Source: Pseudonocardia hierapolitana | GTDB taxonomy: Bacteria; Actinomycetota; Actinomycetes; Mycobacteriales; Pseudonocardiaceae | Assembly: GCF_007994075.1 (NCBI RefSeq) | Contig: NZ_VIWU01000001.1 | Coordinates: 1,798,001 to 1,862,000 of the forward strand | Length of the DNA: 64,000 nucleotides | Reading direction: 5' to 3' | Shown here: positions 36,901 through 48,557 of the stretch, piece after piece | Layout of the letters: each line of letters opens with the position of its first letter | Position numbering within the stretch: position 1 is the stretch's first letter | The notes under the pieces: model-generated | Told to the model about the DNA's origin: nothing | What the model saw: the letters and a program-made list of their open reading frames with translations, nothing else | Databases searched by the model: none | Translations under genes and position numbers: made by a program

Positions 36901-38481
36901 CCACCCCGGGTGTCGGGCTGATCTCACCGCCCCCGCACCACGACATCTACTCGATCGAGGACATCAAGCAGCTCATCCACGACCTCAAGAACGCCAACCC
37001 GCGCGCCCGCATCCACGTGAAGCTGGTGAGCCAGGTCGGCGTCGGCACGGTCGCGGCGGGCGTCGCGAAGGCCTACTCCGACGTCGTGCTCATCTCCGGC
37101 CACGACGGCGGCACCGGCGCATCGCCGCTGTCGTCGATCAAGCACGCGGGTGGGCCGTGGGAGCTCGGGCTCGCGGAGACCCAGCAGACGCTGCTGCGCA
37201 ACGGTCTGCGCGACCGGATCGTCGTGCAGGCCGACGGGCAGCTCAAGACCGGCCGCGACGTCGTCATCGCGGCGCTGCTCGGGGCCGAGGAGTTCGGCTT
37301 CGCCACCGCGCCGCTGGTGGTGTCGGGCTGCATCATGATGCGGGTCTGCCACCTCGACACCTGCCCGGTCGGCGTGGCCACGCAGAACCCGGAGCTGCGC
37401 AAGCGGTTCGACGGGCGGCCGGAGTACGTCGTCAACTTCATGCGCTTCGTCGCGCAGGAGGTGCGCGAGTACCTCGCGGCGCTCGGCTTCCGCTCGATCG
37501 CCGAGGCCGTCGGGCACGCCGAGATCCTCGACACCGACGACGCCGTGCGCCACTGGAAGACCGAGGGGCTCGACCTCTCCCCGATCTTCCACATGCCGCA
37601 GCTGCGGCCGGGCACCGCGCGCCACCAGACCAAGCAGCAGGACCACGGCCTGGAGAAGGCCCTCGACAACACGCTGATCCAGCTGTCCGAGGGGGCGCTC
37701 GCGTCCGGCGACAAGGTGCACCTCGACCTCCCGGTGCGCAACGTCAACCGCACCGTCGGCACGATGCTCGGCTACGAGCTCACCCGGCGCTGGGGCGGCG
37801 AGGGCCTTCCCGACGACACGATCGACGTCACGCTCACCGGCTCGGCAGGCCAGAGCTTCGGCGCGTTCGTGCCCAAGGGCATCACCCTCCGCCTGGTCGG
37901 CGACAGCAACGACTACTTCGGCAAGGGCCTGTCGGGCGGCCGGCTCACGCTGCGCCCCGACCCGTCGGCCCCGTTCGCGGCCGAGGAGAACGTCATCGCG
38001 GGCAACGTCATCGGCTACGGCGCCACCTCGGGTGAGATGTTCATCCGCGGCGTCGTCGGCGAGCGGTTCTGCGTGCGCAACTCGGGCGCGCTCGCCGTCG
38101 TCGAGGGCGTGGGCGACCACGGCTGCGAGTACATGACGGGCGGCCGCGTGGTCGTGCTCGGCAAGATCGGGCGCAACTTCGCGGCGGGCATGTCGGGTGG
38201 CATCGCATACCTCCTCGACCTGCCCCGGCACCGGGTGAACGGCGAGATGGTCGACATCGACCCGCTCGACGACGACGACCGCGCCTTCCTGCGCGACACC
38301 GTCGAACGCCACCACGCCGAGACCGACTCTGCGGTCGCGTGGGCCCTGCTGACCCACTGGGACGACGCCGTCGAGCGGTTCGGCAAGGTCATGCCCAAGG
38401 ACTACAAGCGGGTGCTGCGCGCCCGCGCCGCGGCCGAGCGCGACGGCCGTGATGTGAACGAGGCAATCATGGAGGCCGCGC

Positions 38482-38489
<8 letters not shown>
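33954..38489 (+). CDS. gltB: Glutamate synthase (NADPH) large subunit
   Basis: 1511-residue GOGAT large subunit that makes two glutamates from glutamine and 2-oxoglutarate, taking electrons from GltD. The TTG at 33954 has GGAGG 5 nt upstream. The 21-residue propeptide (ending FEHDA) is removed to expose catalytic Cys22 of the class II glutaminase domain ([17 protein letters not shown]). The FMN-binding domain holds [20 protein letters not shown] and the 3Fe-4S cluster motif [15 protein letters not shown]. The C-terminal beta-helix ends in [21 protein letters not shown]. Overlaps gltD by 8 bp. Confidence 0.98.
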
Positions 38490-39936
<1,447 letters not shown>

Positions 39937-39943
39937 GCCGGCA

Positions 39944-39997
39944 GTACGAGCGGCACCCTCGTCCGGCCCCCCTACCGGACGCGAGTGCCGCTCGTAC
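39944..39997 (+). terminator. Hairpin terminator after gltD
   Basis: Perfect 13-bp stem GTACGAGCGGCAC (39944-39956) with its complement at 39985-39997, and an inner GTCCGG/CCGGAC stem (39961-39966 with 39975-39980). The sequence ACGAGCGGC also occurs in the outer arms of the terminator at 19787-19896. Confidence 0.75.
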
Positions 39998-39998
39998 C

Positions 39999-40160
39999 TC
40001 AGCTCTCCGAGCCGTGCGATGGCTCGGAGGTCCTGATCGCCCGGGTCGGGCCGTCGACGGGCTCCCCTGGGTGCGGCGCGGAACCGGGACGGCCGGGGTT
40101 CGCCCGCCGCCTGCGCACCACCAGCAGCGCGCCGATCACGACGAGCACGATCGCCCCCAC
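39999..40160 (-). CDS. Possible short membrane peptide, or 3' remnant of a larger gene
   Basis: 53 codons with one hydrophobic helix (VGAIVLVVIGALLVVRRRRA) and a polar tail. A GTG at 40160 has GGGGAA about 7 nt upstream. In a different frame just upstream, HAFAELRSDAEASRDLHGDA also looks protein-like, so this may instead be the 3' end of a frameshifted membrane gene. It lies downstream of the DedA gene, and its stop abuts the gltD terminator. No family recognised; low confidence. Confidence 0.3.
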   Translation of the reverse strand: MGAIVLVVIGALLVVRRRRANPGRPGSAPHPGEPVDGPTRAIRTSEPSHGSES

Positions 40161-40270
40161 CCCGACGTTCCCCGGACGAGCAGCTGGGTCAGGCGGTTCT
40201 GGGATGCGTCGCCGTGCAGGTCCCGGGAGGCCTCCGCGTCGCTGCGCAGCTCGGCGAACGCGTGCGGCGG

Positions 40271-40903
40271 TCAGCGGCCGGCGGCCGCAGCGAGACCGGG
40301 GGAACCACCCTCCGCCGGCTCGTTCCCCGACGTCGACCCGCGCCGGGTGCGCAGCCGCTCCGCGAGCGCGAAGGCACCGGCCGTCAGGGCGCCCATGGCG
40401 ATGCCGGCCGCCAGGCCGCGCAGTGGGTCGCCGCCGGTGAGCGGGCCCAGCAGCAGCCCGACGACCATCATGTAGCAGGCCCACAGCGCCGAGCTGGCGA
40501 GCGAGCAGGGCAGGAACCGGCGCGGCGACAGGCCGTACCGCCCGGCGGCCGTGGCGCTGACCAGCCGCCCGGCGGGCACGAACCGCGCACCGACGATCGT
40601 GACGGCCGGCCGGCGTGCGATGTTGCGCTGCACCCAGCCCGCGATGCCGCCGCCGCCCGGGCGGGCGAGACGGCGCGACGTTCGTCCGAGCGCGAAGAGC
40701 AGGTGGTCACCCGCCACCGATCCCGTGAACGCCGCGGCGAGCAGCCCCAGCGCCATCTGCACGTCGTGTGCGCCGATCGCGACGGCGGACGCCGTCATCA
40801 GCAGCGGCTCGCTCGGCACCACCGGGAACGGTCCGTCCAGGGCCACGAGCAGCGCCAGCACCGGCAGCAGCCATGCGCTGTGAAGCAGCAGTGCGACGTC
40901 CAT
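40271..40903 (-). CDS. DedA-family (VTT-domain) membrane protein
   Basis: 210-residue membrane protein of the DedA/VTT family. Key stretches are DGPFPVVPSEPLLMTAS (the first re-entrant region; family members have E/D here), GSVAGDHLLFALGRTSRRL, and ARFVPAGRLVSATAAGRYGL with the conserved Arg and the glycine-rich turn. DedA proteins act in membrane phospholipid flipping and proton balance; the exact role here is unknown. The ATG has a good Shine-Dalgarno (GAGGGAGG). Minus strand, flanked by gltD convergent and the sugar transporter divergent. Confidence 0.88.
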   Translation of the reverse strand: MDVALLLHSAWLLPVLALLVALDGPFPVVPSEPLLMTASAVAIGAHDVQMALGLLAAAFTGSVAGDHLLFALGRTSRRLARPGGGGIAGWVQRNIARRPAVTIVGARFVPAGRLVSATAAGRYGLSPRRFLPCSLASSALWACYMMVVGLLLGPLTGGDPLRGLAAGIAMGALTAGAFALAERLRTRRGSTSGNEPAEGGSPGLAAAAGR

Positions 40904-41081
40904 CCGCCTCCCTCGACCGGGTATCAGGGTGGTCGGCGGGGGCGTCGCGATCACTGGCGTAGACACCCGGATCGAGCGGGGGGTAATCCCCACCTCGAGG
41001 CACTACGGTGACGGCGGGTGCGCAGCGGGTGACAGTTGCGGGTGCGTTATCGGACCGTGACGGCTGCGTACGCCAGAGGGG

Positions 41082-41111
41082 TTGACGCTGAACCCTGTTA
41101 GCGCTCACATT
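41082..41111 (+). promoter_or_regulatory. Promoter with LacI-type operator TGTTAGCGCTCACA
   Basis: A -35 box TTGACG (41082-41087) is followed by TGTTAGCGCTCACA (41096-41109), within one base of the perfect palindrome TGTTAGCGCTAACA typical of LacI-family sugar repressors. A candidate -10 (CACATT, 41106-41111) overlaps it. About 65 bp upstream of the sugar-binding protein gene. The repressor gene is not in the window. Confidence 0.55.
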
Positions 41112-41173
41112 GGGTCGCCCGCCCACCGCGGGACGGCCCGACTCATCACGGGCAGGCATCTCGAGGAGGAGAC

Positions 41174-42340
41174 GTGCACAAAAAGCTCGGATTGGTCGCA
41201 GCGGGCGCCGCTATGGCGCTCGTGCTCGCGGCCTGTGCCGGCGGAGGCGCCGGTGGGGGCGGGGGCGCCGGTGGAGGCGCCGCGCAGCAGCAGCAGCCCG
41301 CAGACCTGCTCGTCGGGGTGGCCATGCCCACCCAGGAGTCCGAGCGGTGGATCGACGACGGCGACAACGTCAAGAAGCAGCTCGAGGCGGCCGGGTACCA
41401 GGTCAGCCTCCAGTTCGCGAACAACGACATCCCGACGCAGTCGCAGCAGATCGACCAGATGATCACCCAGGGCGCGGACGCGCTGATCATCGCCGCGATC
41501 GACGGCACCGCACTCTCCAGCCAGCTGCAGACCGCGAAGTCCCAGAACATCCCGGTCATCTCCTACGACCGGCTCATCCGCAACAGCCCCGACGTCGACT
41601 TCTACGTCACGTTCGACAACTTCCAGGTGGGCGTCGCCCAGGGCGAGGCCCTGCTGACGGGGCTGGGCATCAAGAACGCGGACGGCTCGCCGGGCTCGGC
41701 CACGGGACCGTTCAACATCGAGCTGTTCGCCGGCTCGCTCGACGACAACAACGCGTTCTTCTTCTTCAACGGCGCGATGTCGGTCCTCCAGCCGCTGATC
41801 GACAACGGCACGCTCGTCGTCAAGAGCGGCCAGACGGCCATCGAGCAGATCGCGATCCAGCGCTGGCTGCAGGAGACCGCCCAGAAGCGCATGGAGGACG
41901 TGCTGACCGCCGCCTACAACGACGGCAGCAAGCTCAACGGCGTCCTCTCGCCCTACGACGGGATCTCCCGCGGCATCATCACCGCGCTGCAGAACGCCGG
42001 CTACGGCCCGACGCTCAGCGGCGGCGCGAACCCGCTGCCGGTGGTCACCGGACAGGACGCCGAGGTCGCGTCGGTCAAGCTGATCAACGACGGCGTGCAG
42101 AGCTCGACGATCTTCAAGGACACCCGCTTGCTGGCCGAGCAGGGCGTCATCGCCGCCAAGGCCTACCTCTCCGGCAGCCAGCCGCAGGCCAACGACACCA
42201 CGACGTACGACAACGGCGTCAAGGTCGTCCCGTCCTACCTGCTGCCGGTCGAGACGGTGTTCAAGGACAACATCCAGTCCTCGCTCGTCGACTCCGGCTA
42301 CCTGACGGCCCAGGAGGTCGCCAGCGGCCAGTCGGGCTGA
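41174..42340 (+). CDS. chvE: Sugar ABC transporter substrate-binding lipoprotein (ChvE/MmsP type)
   Basis: 388-residue periplasmic-type sugar-binding lipoprotein. The lipobox is LVLAACAGG with Cys21, preceded by a 20-residue signal peptide (VHKKLGLVAAGAAMAL); a Gly/Gln-rich linker follows. The body has YDRLIRNSPDVDFYVTFDNF and GSPGSATGPFNIELFAGSLDDNNA, both characteristic of the ChvE multiple-monosaccharide binding proteins. It binds monosaccharides such as galactose, xylose or arabinose. The GTG at 41174 follows AGGAGGAGAC. First gene of a complete ABC operon under a LacI-type operator. Confidence 0.94.
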   Translation: MHKKLGLVAAGAAMALVLAACAGGGAGGGGGAGGGAAQQQQPADLLVGVAMPTQESERWIDDGDNVKKQLEAAGYQVSLQFANNDIPTQSQQIDQMITQGADALIIAAIDGTALSSQLQTAKSQNIPVISYDRLIRNSPDVDFYVTFDNFQVGVAQGEALLTGLGIKNADGSPGSATGPFNIELFAGSLDDNNAFFFFNGAMSVLQPLIDNGTLVVKSGQTAIEQIAIQRWLQETAQKRMEDVLTAAYNDGSKLNGVLSPYDGISRGIITALQNAGYGPTLSGGANPLPVVTGQDAEVASVKLINDGVQSSTIFKDTRLLAEQGVIAAKAYLSGSQPQANDTTTYDNGVKVVPSYLLPVETVFKDNIQSSLVDSGYLTAQEVASGQSG

Positions 42341-42357
42341 CGCGGGAACCAGAGCGC

Positions 42358-42393
42358 GGCGGGCCCCGGCTGCGAGTGCTGCCGGGGTCCGCC
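42358..42393 (+). other. Intercistronic hairpin between sugar-binding protein and ATPase
   Basis: GGCGGGCCCCGGC (42358-42370) pairs with GCCGGGGTCCGCC (42381-42393), 13 bp with one G-U, 10-nt loop. Such a stem after a binding-protein gene often reduces read-through or protects the mRNA so the binding protein is made in excess of the ATPase and permease. Confidence 0.55.
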
Positions 42394-42457
42394 GAACCAC
42401 GCACAATCGGGCCAGGGGGATGCCCGTAGGCACGACGACGAAGAGACCACGAGGTTC

Positions 42458-43992
<1,535 letters not shown>

Positions 43993-43996
<4 letters not shown>

Positions 43997-45237
43997 CCAG
44001 GACCGCACCCCCCGAGGAGAAGGCGCCCGAGGGCGCCACCACGTCGGTCGCGCTGCACACCGGCACCAGCAACATCCGCGAGCTGCTCACGCGCAACCTG
44101 CGGCAGAGCGGCATCTACGTCGCCTTCGTAGCGATCATCGCCCTGTTCGCGATCCTCACCGACGGCGTCTCGCTCAGCCCGATCAACATCACGAACATCG
44201 TCCTGCAGTACTCCTACATCCTCGTGTTGGCGATCGGCATGGTCATCGTGATCATCGCCGGGCACATCGACCTGTCGGTCGGGTCGGTGGTCGCGCTCAC
44301 CGGTGCGATCTCGGCGGTGCTGGTCATCCAGCAGGGAATGCCGTGGTGGGTCGGGATCCTCGCCGCACTGGCCGCCGGGGTGGTGATCGGCGCATGGCAC
44401 GGGTTCTGGGTCGCCTACGTCGGGATCCCGGCGTTCATCGTGACGCTCGCCGGCATGCTGCTGTTCCGCGGCCTCACCCAGCAGGTGCTGGGCAACATCT
44501 CGCTCTCCCCGTTCCCGGCGGAGTACCAGCAGGTGGCGACCGGGTTCATCAACGGTCTCCTCGGCGGCCCGGGCTACGACGTCTTCACGCTGCTCATCGG
44601 CGTGATCGCGGTGGCGGGCTACGCGGTGAGCGGCTTCCGCACCCGCCTGGCCCGCATCACCTACCAGCAGCCGGTCGAGTCGTTCCCGCTGTTCGTGGCG
44701 CGGGTCGTGCTGGTCGGCGCGGTCGTCATGTACTTCGCATGGCAGCTCGCCAACGCCCGCGGCCTGCCCGTCGTGCTGATCATCCTCGGCGTCCTGGTGC
44801 TCGCCTACGGCGTCGTCACGCGGCGCTCGGTCTTCGGGCGGCAGGTCTACGCCATCGGCGGCAACCTGTCGGCCGCGACGCTCTCCGGTGTGAAGGTCCG
44901 GGCGGTCAACTTCTGGATCTTCGTCAACATGGGCGTCCTGTCCGCCGTGGCGGGGATCATCTTCTCGTCCCGCTCCAACGGGGCCCAGCCGGGCGCCGGC
45001 AACATGTTCGAGCTCGACGCGATCGCGGCGGCGTTCATCGGCGGCGCGGCCGTGACCGGCGGCGTCGGCACCGTCGTCGGCGCCGTGGTCGGCGGCCTGA
45101 TCATGGCGGTCATGAGCAACGGCATGCAGCTCATGGGCATCGAGCAGCCGATCCAGTCCGTGGTCAAGGGCATCGTGCTGCTGCTCGCGGTCGCCTTCGA
45201 CATCTACAACAAGCGGCGGGCGGGCTCGTCACGCTGA
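43993..45237 (+). CDS. mmsB: Sugar ABC transporter permease (MmsB/GguB type)
   Basis: 414-residue permease with about ten membrane segments of the branched-chain/ribose permease fold. Diagnostic regions are [23 protein letters not shown] (near 75), [15 protein letters not shown] (near 145) and [24 protein letters not shown] (near 365). The long N-terminus (40 residues, Thr/Ser/Glu-rich) is cytoplasmic. Forms the membrane pore of the monosaccharide transporter, coupled to the ATPase by a 4-bp overlap. Ends 16 bp before the convergent GH57-like gene. Confidence 0.95.
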
Positions 45238-45253
45238 CCTTCGCGACGGTGAT

Positions 45254-48200
45254 CTACCCCGGCAGGACGATCCGGTAGTCGAAGTCGCCGCCCTTCGGCG
45301 CGACGATCTCCAGGTCGTCGGTCATCACCCGGTGCAGGCGCAGCGTCTCGACGGTCGGCCTGTCCTGCGGCGCGCGGGCGGCGGCGGAGAACTCGCAGCC
45401 CGGCCCCAGCTCCACCCGGACGGCGAGCCCGGCCTCGTTGACCACCTCCGCGCTGCGGCCGTCCGGGGACACCGTCGCGATCTGGCTCTTCCCCTGCATC
45501 GCCGCGGCCCACAGGTCGACGCAGAACTCGTTCGCGACCCGGTGGCCCGGGAGCGTGCCCGTGTAGGAGACGTGCACGACCTGGCCGTCCAGCCGCACCG
45601 TCTTGCGGAAGCGGCCGAACGCCTCGACGTCGTGCAGCACCACGCCGCGCTCGCCCGCCCGCTTCGCCCGGTGGTCCTCGGCGAGGCGGGCCGCAAGGTC
45701 CTGGAGGTTGTCCGGGGCATCGGCGGGCGGGCTGCCCTCGCCGTACTCGAAGGTGACGGCCGCCGGGTCCGTGGAGATCTCGTCGTAGACGTTGAAGTTG
45801 TCCGGGTAGTACCAGTCGAACGCGTCGTCGCCGGCGGGGCTGGTGCCGGTGGTGCCCCGGCTCGGGTCGACGTCGCTGGCGACGTAGGCGTGGTTCGGGG
45901 TCCACACGGTGTTCTGCAGCACGATCCCGTCGCACTGCACCCCGCTGTCGGACGCCCAGTCCATGTCGAGGAACTGGTAGGCCTTGCACGTCCCGCTCAC
46001 CGAGTACGGACGCCCGTCGACCAGGGAGAACAGCTGGGTGATGCGCCCGCCGTTGCGGTCGAGCACCACCAGCGCCCGCGCGTTGTAGAGCACGACGGAG
46101 GGCAGCGGGTCGTGGTCCCAGTGCAGCCCCCGCTCCCGCCGCCACGCGGGCGCCGCGTCGCGGTCGACGACGTCCTCCAGCTGCGCCACGCGATCGACCA
46201 CGGGGCCGGCATCGCGGAAGGCGCCGTCCGGTAGGCGCTGCGCCCAGGCGGCCCAGATCGCGGCGGCGAGGTAGACGTGCGTGTTGCGCAGCTGCAGCGA
46301 CTCGGCCAGCACGAAGTCCTCCCCCTCGGTGCCACCGGGATCGTTCTCCGGGACGCGGGCGCGCTTCGACCACTGCGACTCGTGCAGGTTGAGGGTGAGG
46401 TACAGCCGGGCGAGGTCGAAGAGCTGGTTGCGGCAGTCGGCGGGGCAGGACGCGATGGCCCGCTCGGCCCTCTTCGAGACCGCCTCGAGGTCCTCCCCCA
46501 GCCACTCGGCCCTCGTCCGGGCCCACGCCGTGTACCAGGTGTCGAACGCGAGCCCGAAGTCGTGGCCCGGCACCGGGTCCAGGTGCAGGCGCCACTCCTT
46601 CTCGATGTAGGGGTCCGACGCGCGCACCAGGTCGAGGTCCCCGACGCAGTCGGCGTCGCCGAGGTCGTCGGTGGTGACCACCTGCACCCACGGGTGGGCG
46701 GCCAGCCACGACAGCGCGGCCTGGTACTTCTGGTTGAACTGCAGCTCGTTGCCGTTGTAGACGCCGTCGAACCAGCCGTTGCCGCTGGCCTTGTCGGCGT
46801 CGTCGGAGTAGACGAGCAGGTTGCCGCGCCGCAACTGCGGCTGGGCGGCCAGCTCGATGAACTTGCGCCGCAGGTCGCGTGCGATCTTGCCGCGGTCGGC
46901 GTCGTGGTCGTCTGCCCCGAGCAGCCTGTCCTTCATCTCCGGGTCGATGAACAGCACCTTGAGGCCGCTCACGCGGTCGCGCCACAGGTACTGCCAGTTC
47001 ACCCACCGGCCGCCGGTCTCCCTGCCCATCGGCGGGCTGGGGTTGCGGACGACCGTGGCCGTGTCCTCCTCGCCGTTCTCGTGGTGCCCGCCGTCGACGA
47101 CGAGGAACTCCATGCCGGCCTTCTGCAGCGCCTGCACGACGTTGGGCCGGTCGGTGACGATGCGCGAGTCGGGGTAGTAGACCGGCCTCGTCTCCCCGAG
47201 GATCTCGCGCATCGCGTCGGAGCCGAGCGTGATCGCGTCGAGGTTCGTCGCGGCCGTGTAGTAGGGCAGCCGGTGCGCCCCGAACCCGGCGACGACCGGC
47301 ACGAGCAGGCCGTCCCGAACGTCCTCGCGCATCCGCTGGAGGTCCTCGGGGCAGTCGTGGGCGAGCAGGTCGAGCAGCCCGCCGTTCATCGCCCACATCT
47401 GCTTGATGCCGTAGTGGCGGTGCGCGTCGAGGGTGAACGCGTACCCGTCGCCGGTGTTGCTCTCCTTGCTGCCGGGGCGGCTGCTGTAGCTCGCGGCGGG
47501 GTCGCGCATCGTCACCTGCGCGTACGTGCTGGGCGGGGTGTAGTCGTCGTCGGCGGTGGCGAACAGGTCGTTGAGGCCCTGGATGGCGAAGTTGACGAAC
47601 ACGACGCGGGCGCTCCCGGCGTCCGCGGGGGCAGCGAGGTCGACGTCGACGGCCCTTCCGTGGTGGGTGACCACCACCGGCGGGAGGTCGTCCCCCGACC
47701 GCGGCACGGCGACGGTGACCGAGTCGGCGGAGAGGTCGACGAGCGGCAGCGGGTCCGGCTGCGGGGTGCGCAGATCGATCATCCGGTCGCCGATCTGCAG
47801 CGCGAGGTCGGGCCGGTCCTGGCGGTGGGCGAACAGGTCCACGACGTCGACGCGGATCTCGTCGCGGTCACCGGCGCGGCGGTGGTAGAGCACCCACCCG
47901 TCGAGCGCGGCGCCCGGCTGCGGGATGAAGATCCGGCGGATGTCGTCGCGGGTGAAGTCGGGGGCCACGGCGACGGTGGTGCAGGTGGCGGAGTGGACCT
48001 CCGGTCCATGGGCGAAGGTCACCGAGAGCGTGTACCGGATCTGCGCGCCTGCGGGCACGGCAGGCAGCTTGGCCTCCAGGTACTGCGTGCGTCCGCTGCC
48101 CAGTGAGTGGTCGAGCCCCACGTAGTAGGGCAGGTGCTCGAAGCGGAACTGGCCCTGGGTGCGCATCTGGTGGCGCATCCAGTCCGCGAAGCCCTTCCGG

Positions 48201-48391
48201 ATGTGGCGCATCCGGGCCCGCGTCGACCACGACCGCCCGTCCACCTCGACCTGCAGCCGGTGCGCGACGATCCGAACTCCCGGCTCGTCGGTTTCGATGC
48301 GGAACGGGAGCAGGACGTCCAGGGAGCCGTCGGGCCCGGCGACCACACGGGGGTAGGCGTCCGGTGTGAAGTGGACGATGCCTGCGTTCAT
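45254..48391 (-). CDS. Very large GH57-like putative glycoside hydrolase (unrecognised family)
   Basis: 1045-residue soluble protein, no signal peptide. Residues about 305-480 resemble the GH57 barrel: YAFTLDAHRHYGIKQMWAM, LLDLLAHDCPEDLQRM, VYYPDSRIVTDRPN then VVQALQKAGMEFLVVDGG. In true GH57 enzymes the equivalent of YYPDS is a W-x-P-E motif with the nucleophile Glu; here it is Asp, so catalysis is uncertain. The first 270 residues are beta-rich and the last 250 form another beta domain. The ATG has a strong GGGGGAG Shine-Dalgarno. Convergent with the sugar ABC transporter, divergent from a SARP regulator. A role in glucan or glycoside processing is an inference; the family is not one I can name. 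Confidence 0.8.
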   Translation of the reverse strand: MNAGIVHFTPDAYPRVVAGPDGSLDVLLPFRIETDEPGVRIVAHRLQVEVDGRSWSTRARMRHIRKGFADWMRHQMRTQGQFRFEHLPYYVGLDHSLGSGRTQYLEAKLPAVPAGAQIRYTLSVTFAHGPEVHSATCTTVAVAPDFTRDDIRRIFIPQPGAALDGWVLYHRRAGDRDEIRVDVVDLFAHRQDRPDLALQIGDRMIDLRTPQPDPLPLVDLSADSVTVAVPRSGDDLPPVVVTHHGRAVDVDLAAPADAGSARVVFVNFAIQGLNDLFATADDDYTPPSTYAQVTMRDPAASYSSRPGSKESNTGDGYAFTLDAHRHYGIKQMWAMNGGLLDLLAHDCPEDLQRMREDVRDGLLVPVVAGFGAHRLPYYTAATNLDAITLGSDAMREILGETRPVYYPDSRIVTDRPNVVQALQKAGMEFLVVDGGHHENGEEDTATVVRNPSPPMGRETGGRWVNWQYLWRDRVSGLKVLFIDPEMKDRLLGADDHDADRGKIARDLRRKFIELAAQPQLRRGNLLVYSDDADKASGNGWFDGVYNGNELQFNQKYQAALSWLAAHPWVQVVTTDDLGDADCVGDLDLVRASDPYIEKEWRLHLDPVPGHDFGLAFDTWYTAWARTRAEWLGEDLEAVSKRAERAIASCPADCRNQLFDLARLYLTLNLHESQWSKRARVPENDPGGTEGEDFVLAESLQLRNTHVYLAAAIWAAWAQRLPDGAFRDAGPVVDRVAQLEDVVDRDAAPAWRRERGLHWDHDPLPSVVLYNARALVVLDRNGGRITQLFSLVDGRPYSVSGTCKAYQFLDMDWASDSGVQCDGIVLQNTVWTPNHAYVASDVDPSRGTTGTSPAGDDAFDWYYPDNFNVYDEISTDPAAVTFEYGEGSPPADAPDNLQDLAARLAEDHRAKRAGERGVVLHDVEAFGRFRKTVRLDGQVVHVSYTGTLPGHRVANEFCVDLWAAAMQGKSQIATVSPDGRSAEVVNEAGLAVRVELGPGCEFSAAARAPQDRPTVETLRLHRVMTDDLEIVAPKGGDFDYRIVLPG

Positions 48392-48410
48392 GGTGACTCC
48401 CCCGTGTGGT

Positions 48411-48431
48411 GCGACTCCGGACCGGAGTCGC
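48411..48431. promoter_or_regulatory. Perfect palindrome GCGACTCCGG-A-CCGGAGTCGC
   Basis: 10-bp arms around one A, 20 bp upstream of the GH57-like start codon and in the 166-bp region divergent from the SARP regulator. A second nested stem follows at 48462-48495 (GAGCCC/GGGCTC outside CACGTC-ATT-GACGTG). Good candidates for the operator of this divergent pair. Confidence 0.5.
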
Positions 48432-48557
48432 TCGCGCCGCGTGTCCGATCCGTTACTCGCTGAGCCCGAGAGCTGCACGTCATTGACGTGGGCTCGCGGA
48501 GGCGGCAACGCTTCATCGCAGAATCCCGACTCCTCAGAAGGGGTGGCGACAGCGGTG

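Noticed and set aside
40160..40270. DUF3618-type membrane gene next to DedA
   Set aside because: AELRSDAEASRDLHG is only loosely reminiscent of that family and its frame does not join the downstream hydrophobic helix; kept only as a low-confidence short ORF.
45204..47396. 730-codon minus-strand frame inside the GH57-like gene
   Set aside because: A shifted frame of the same region with Arg/Pro/Gly-rich translation; the 45254-48391 frame has the strong Shine-Dalgarno and protein-like domains.
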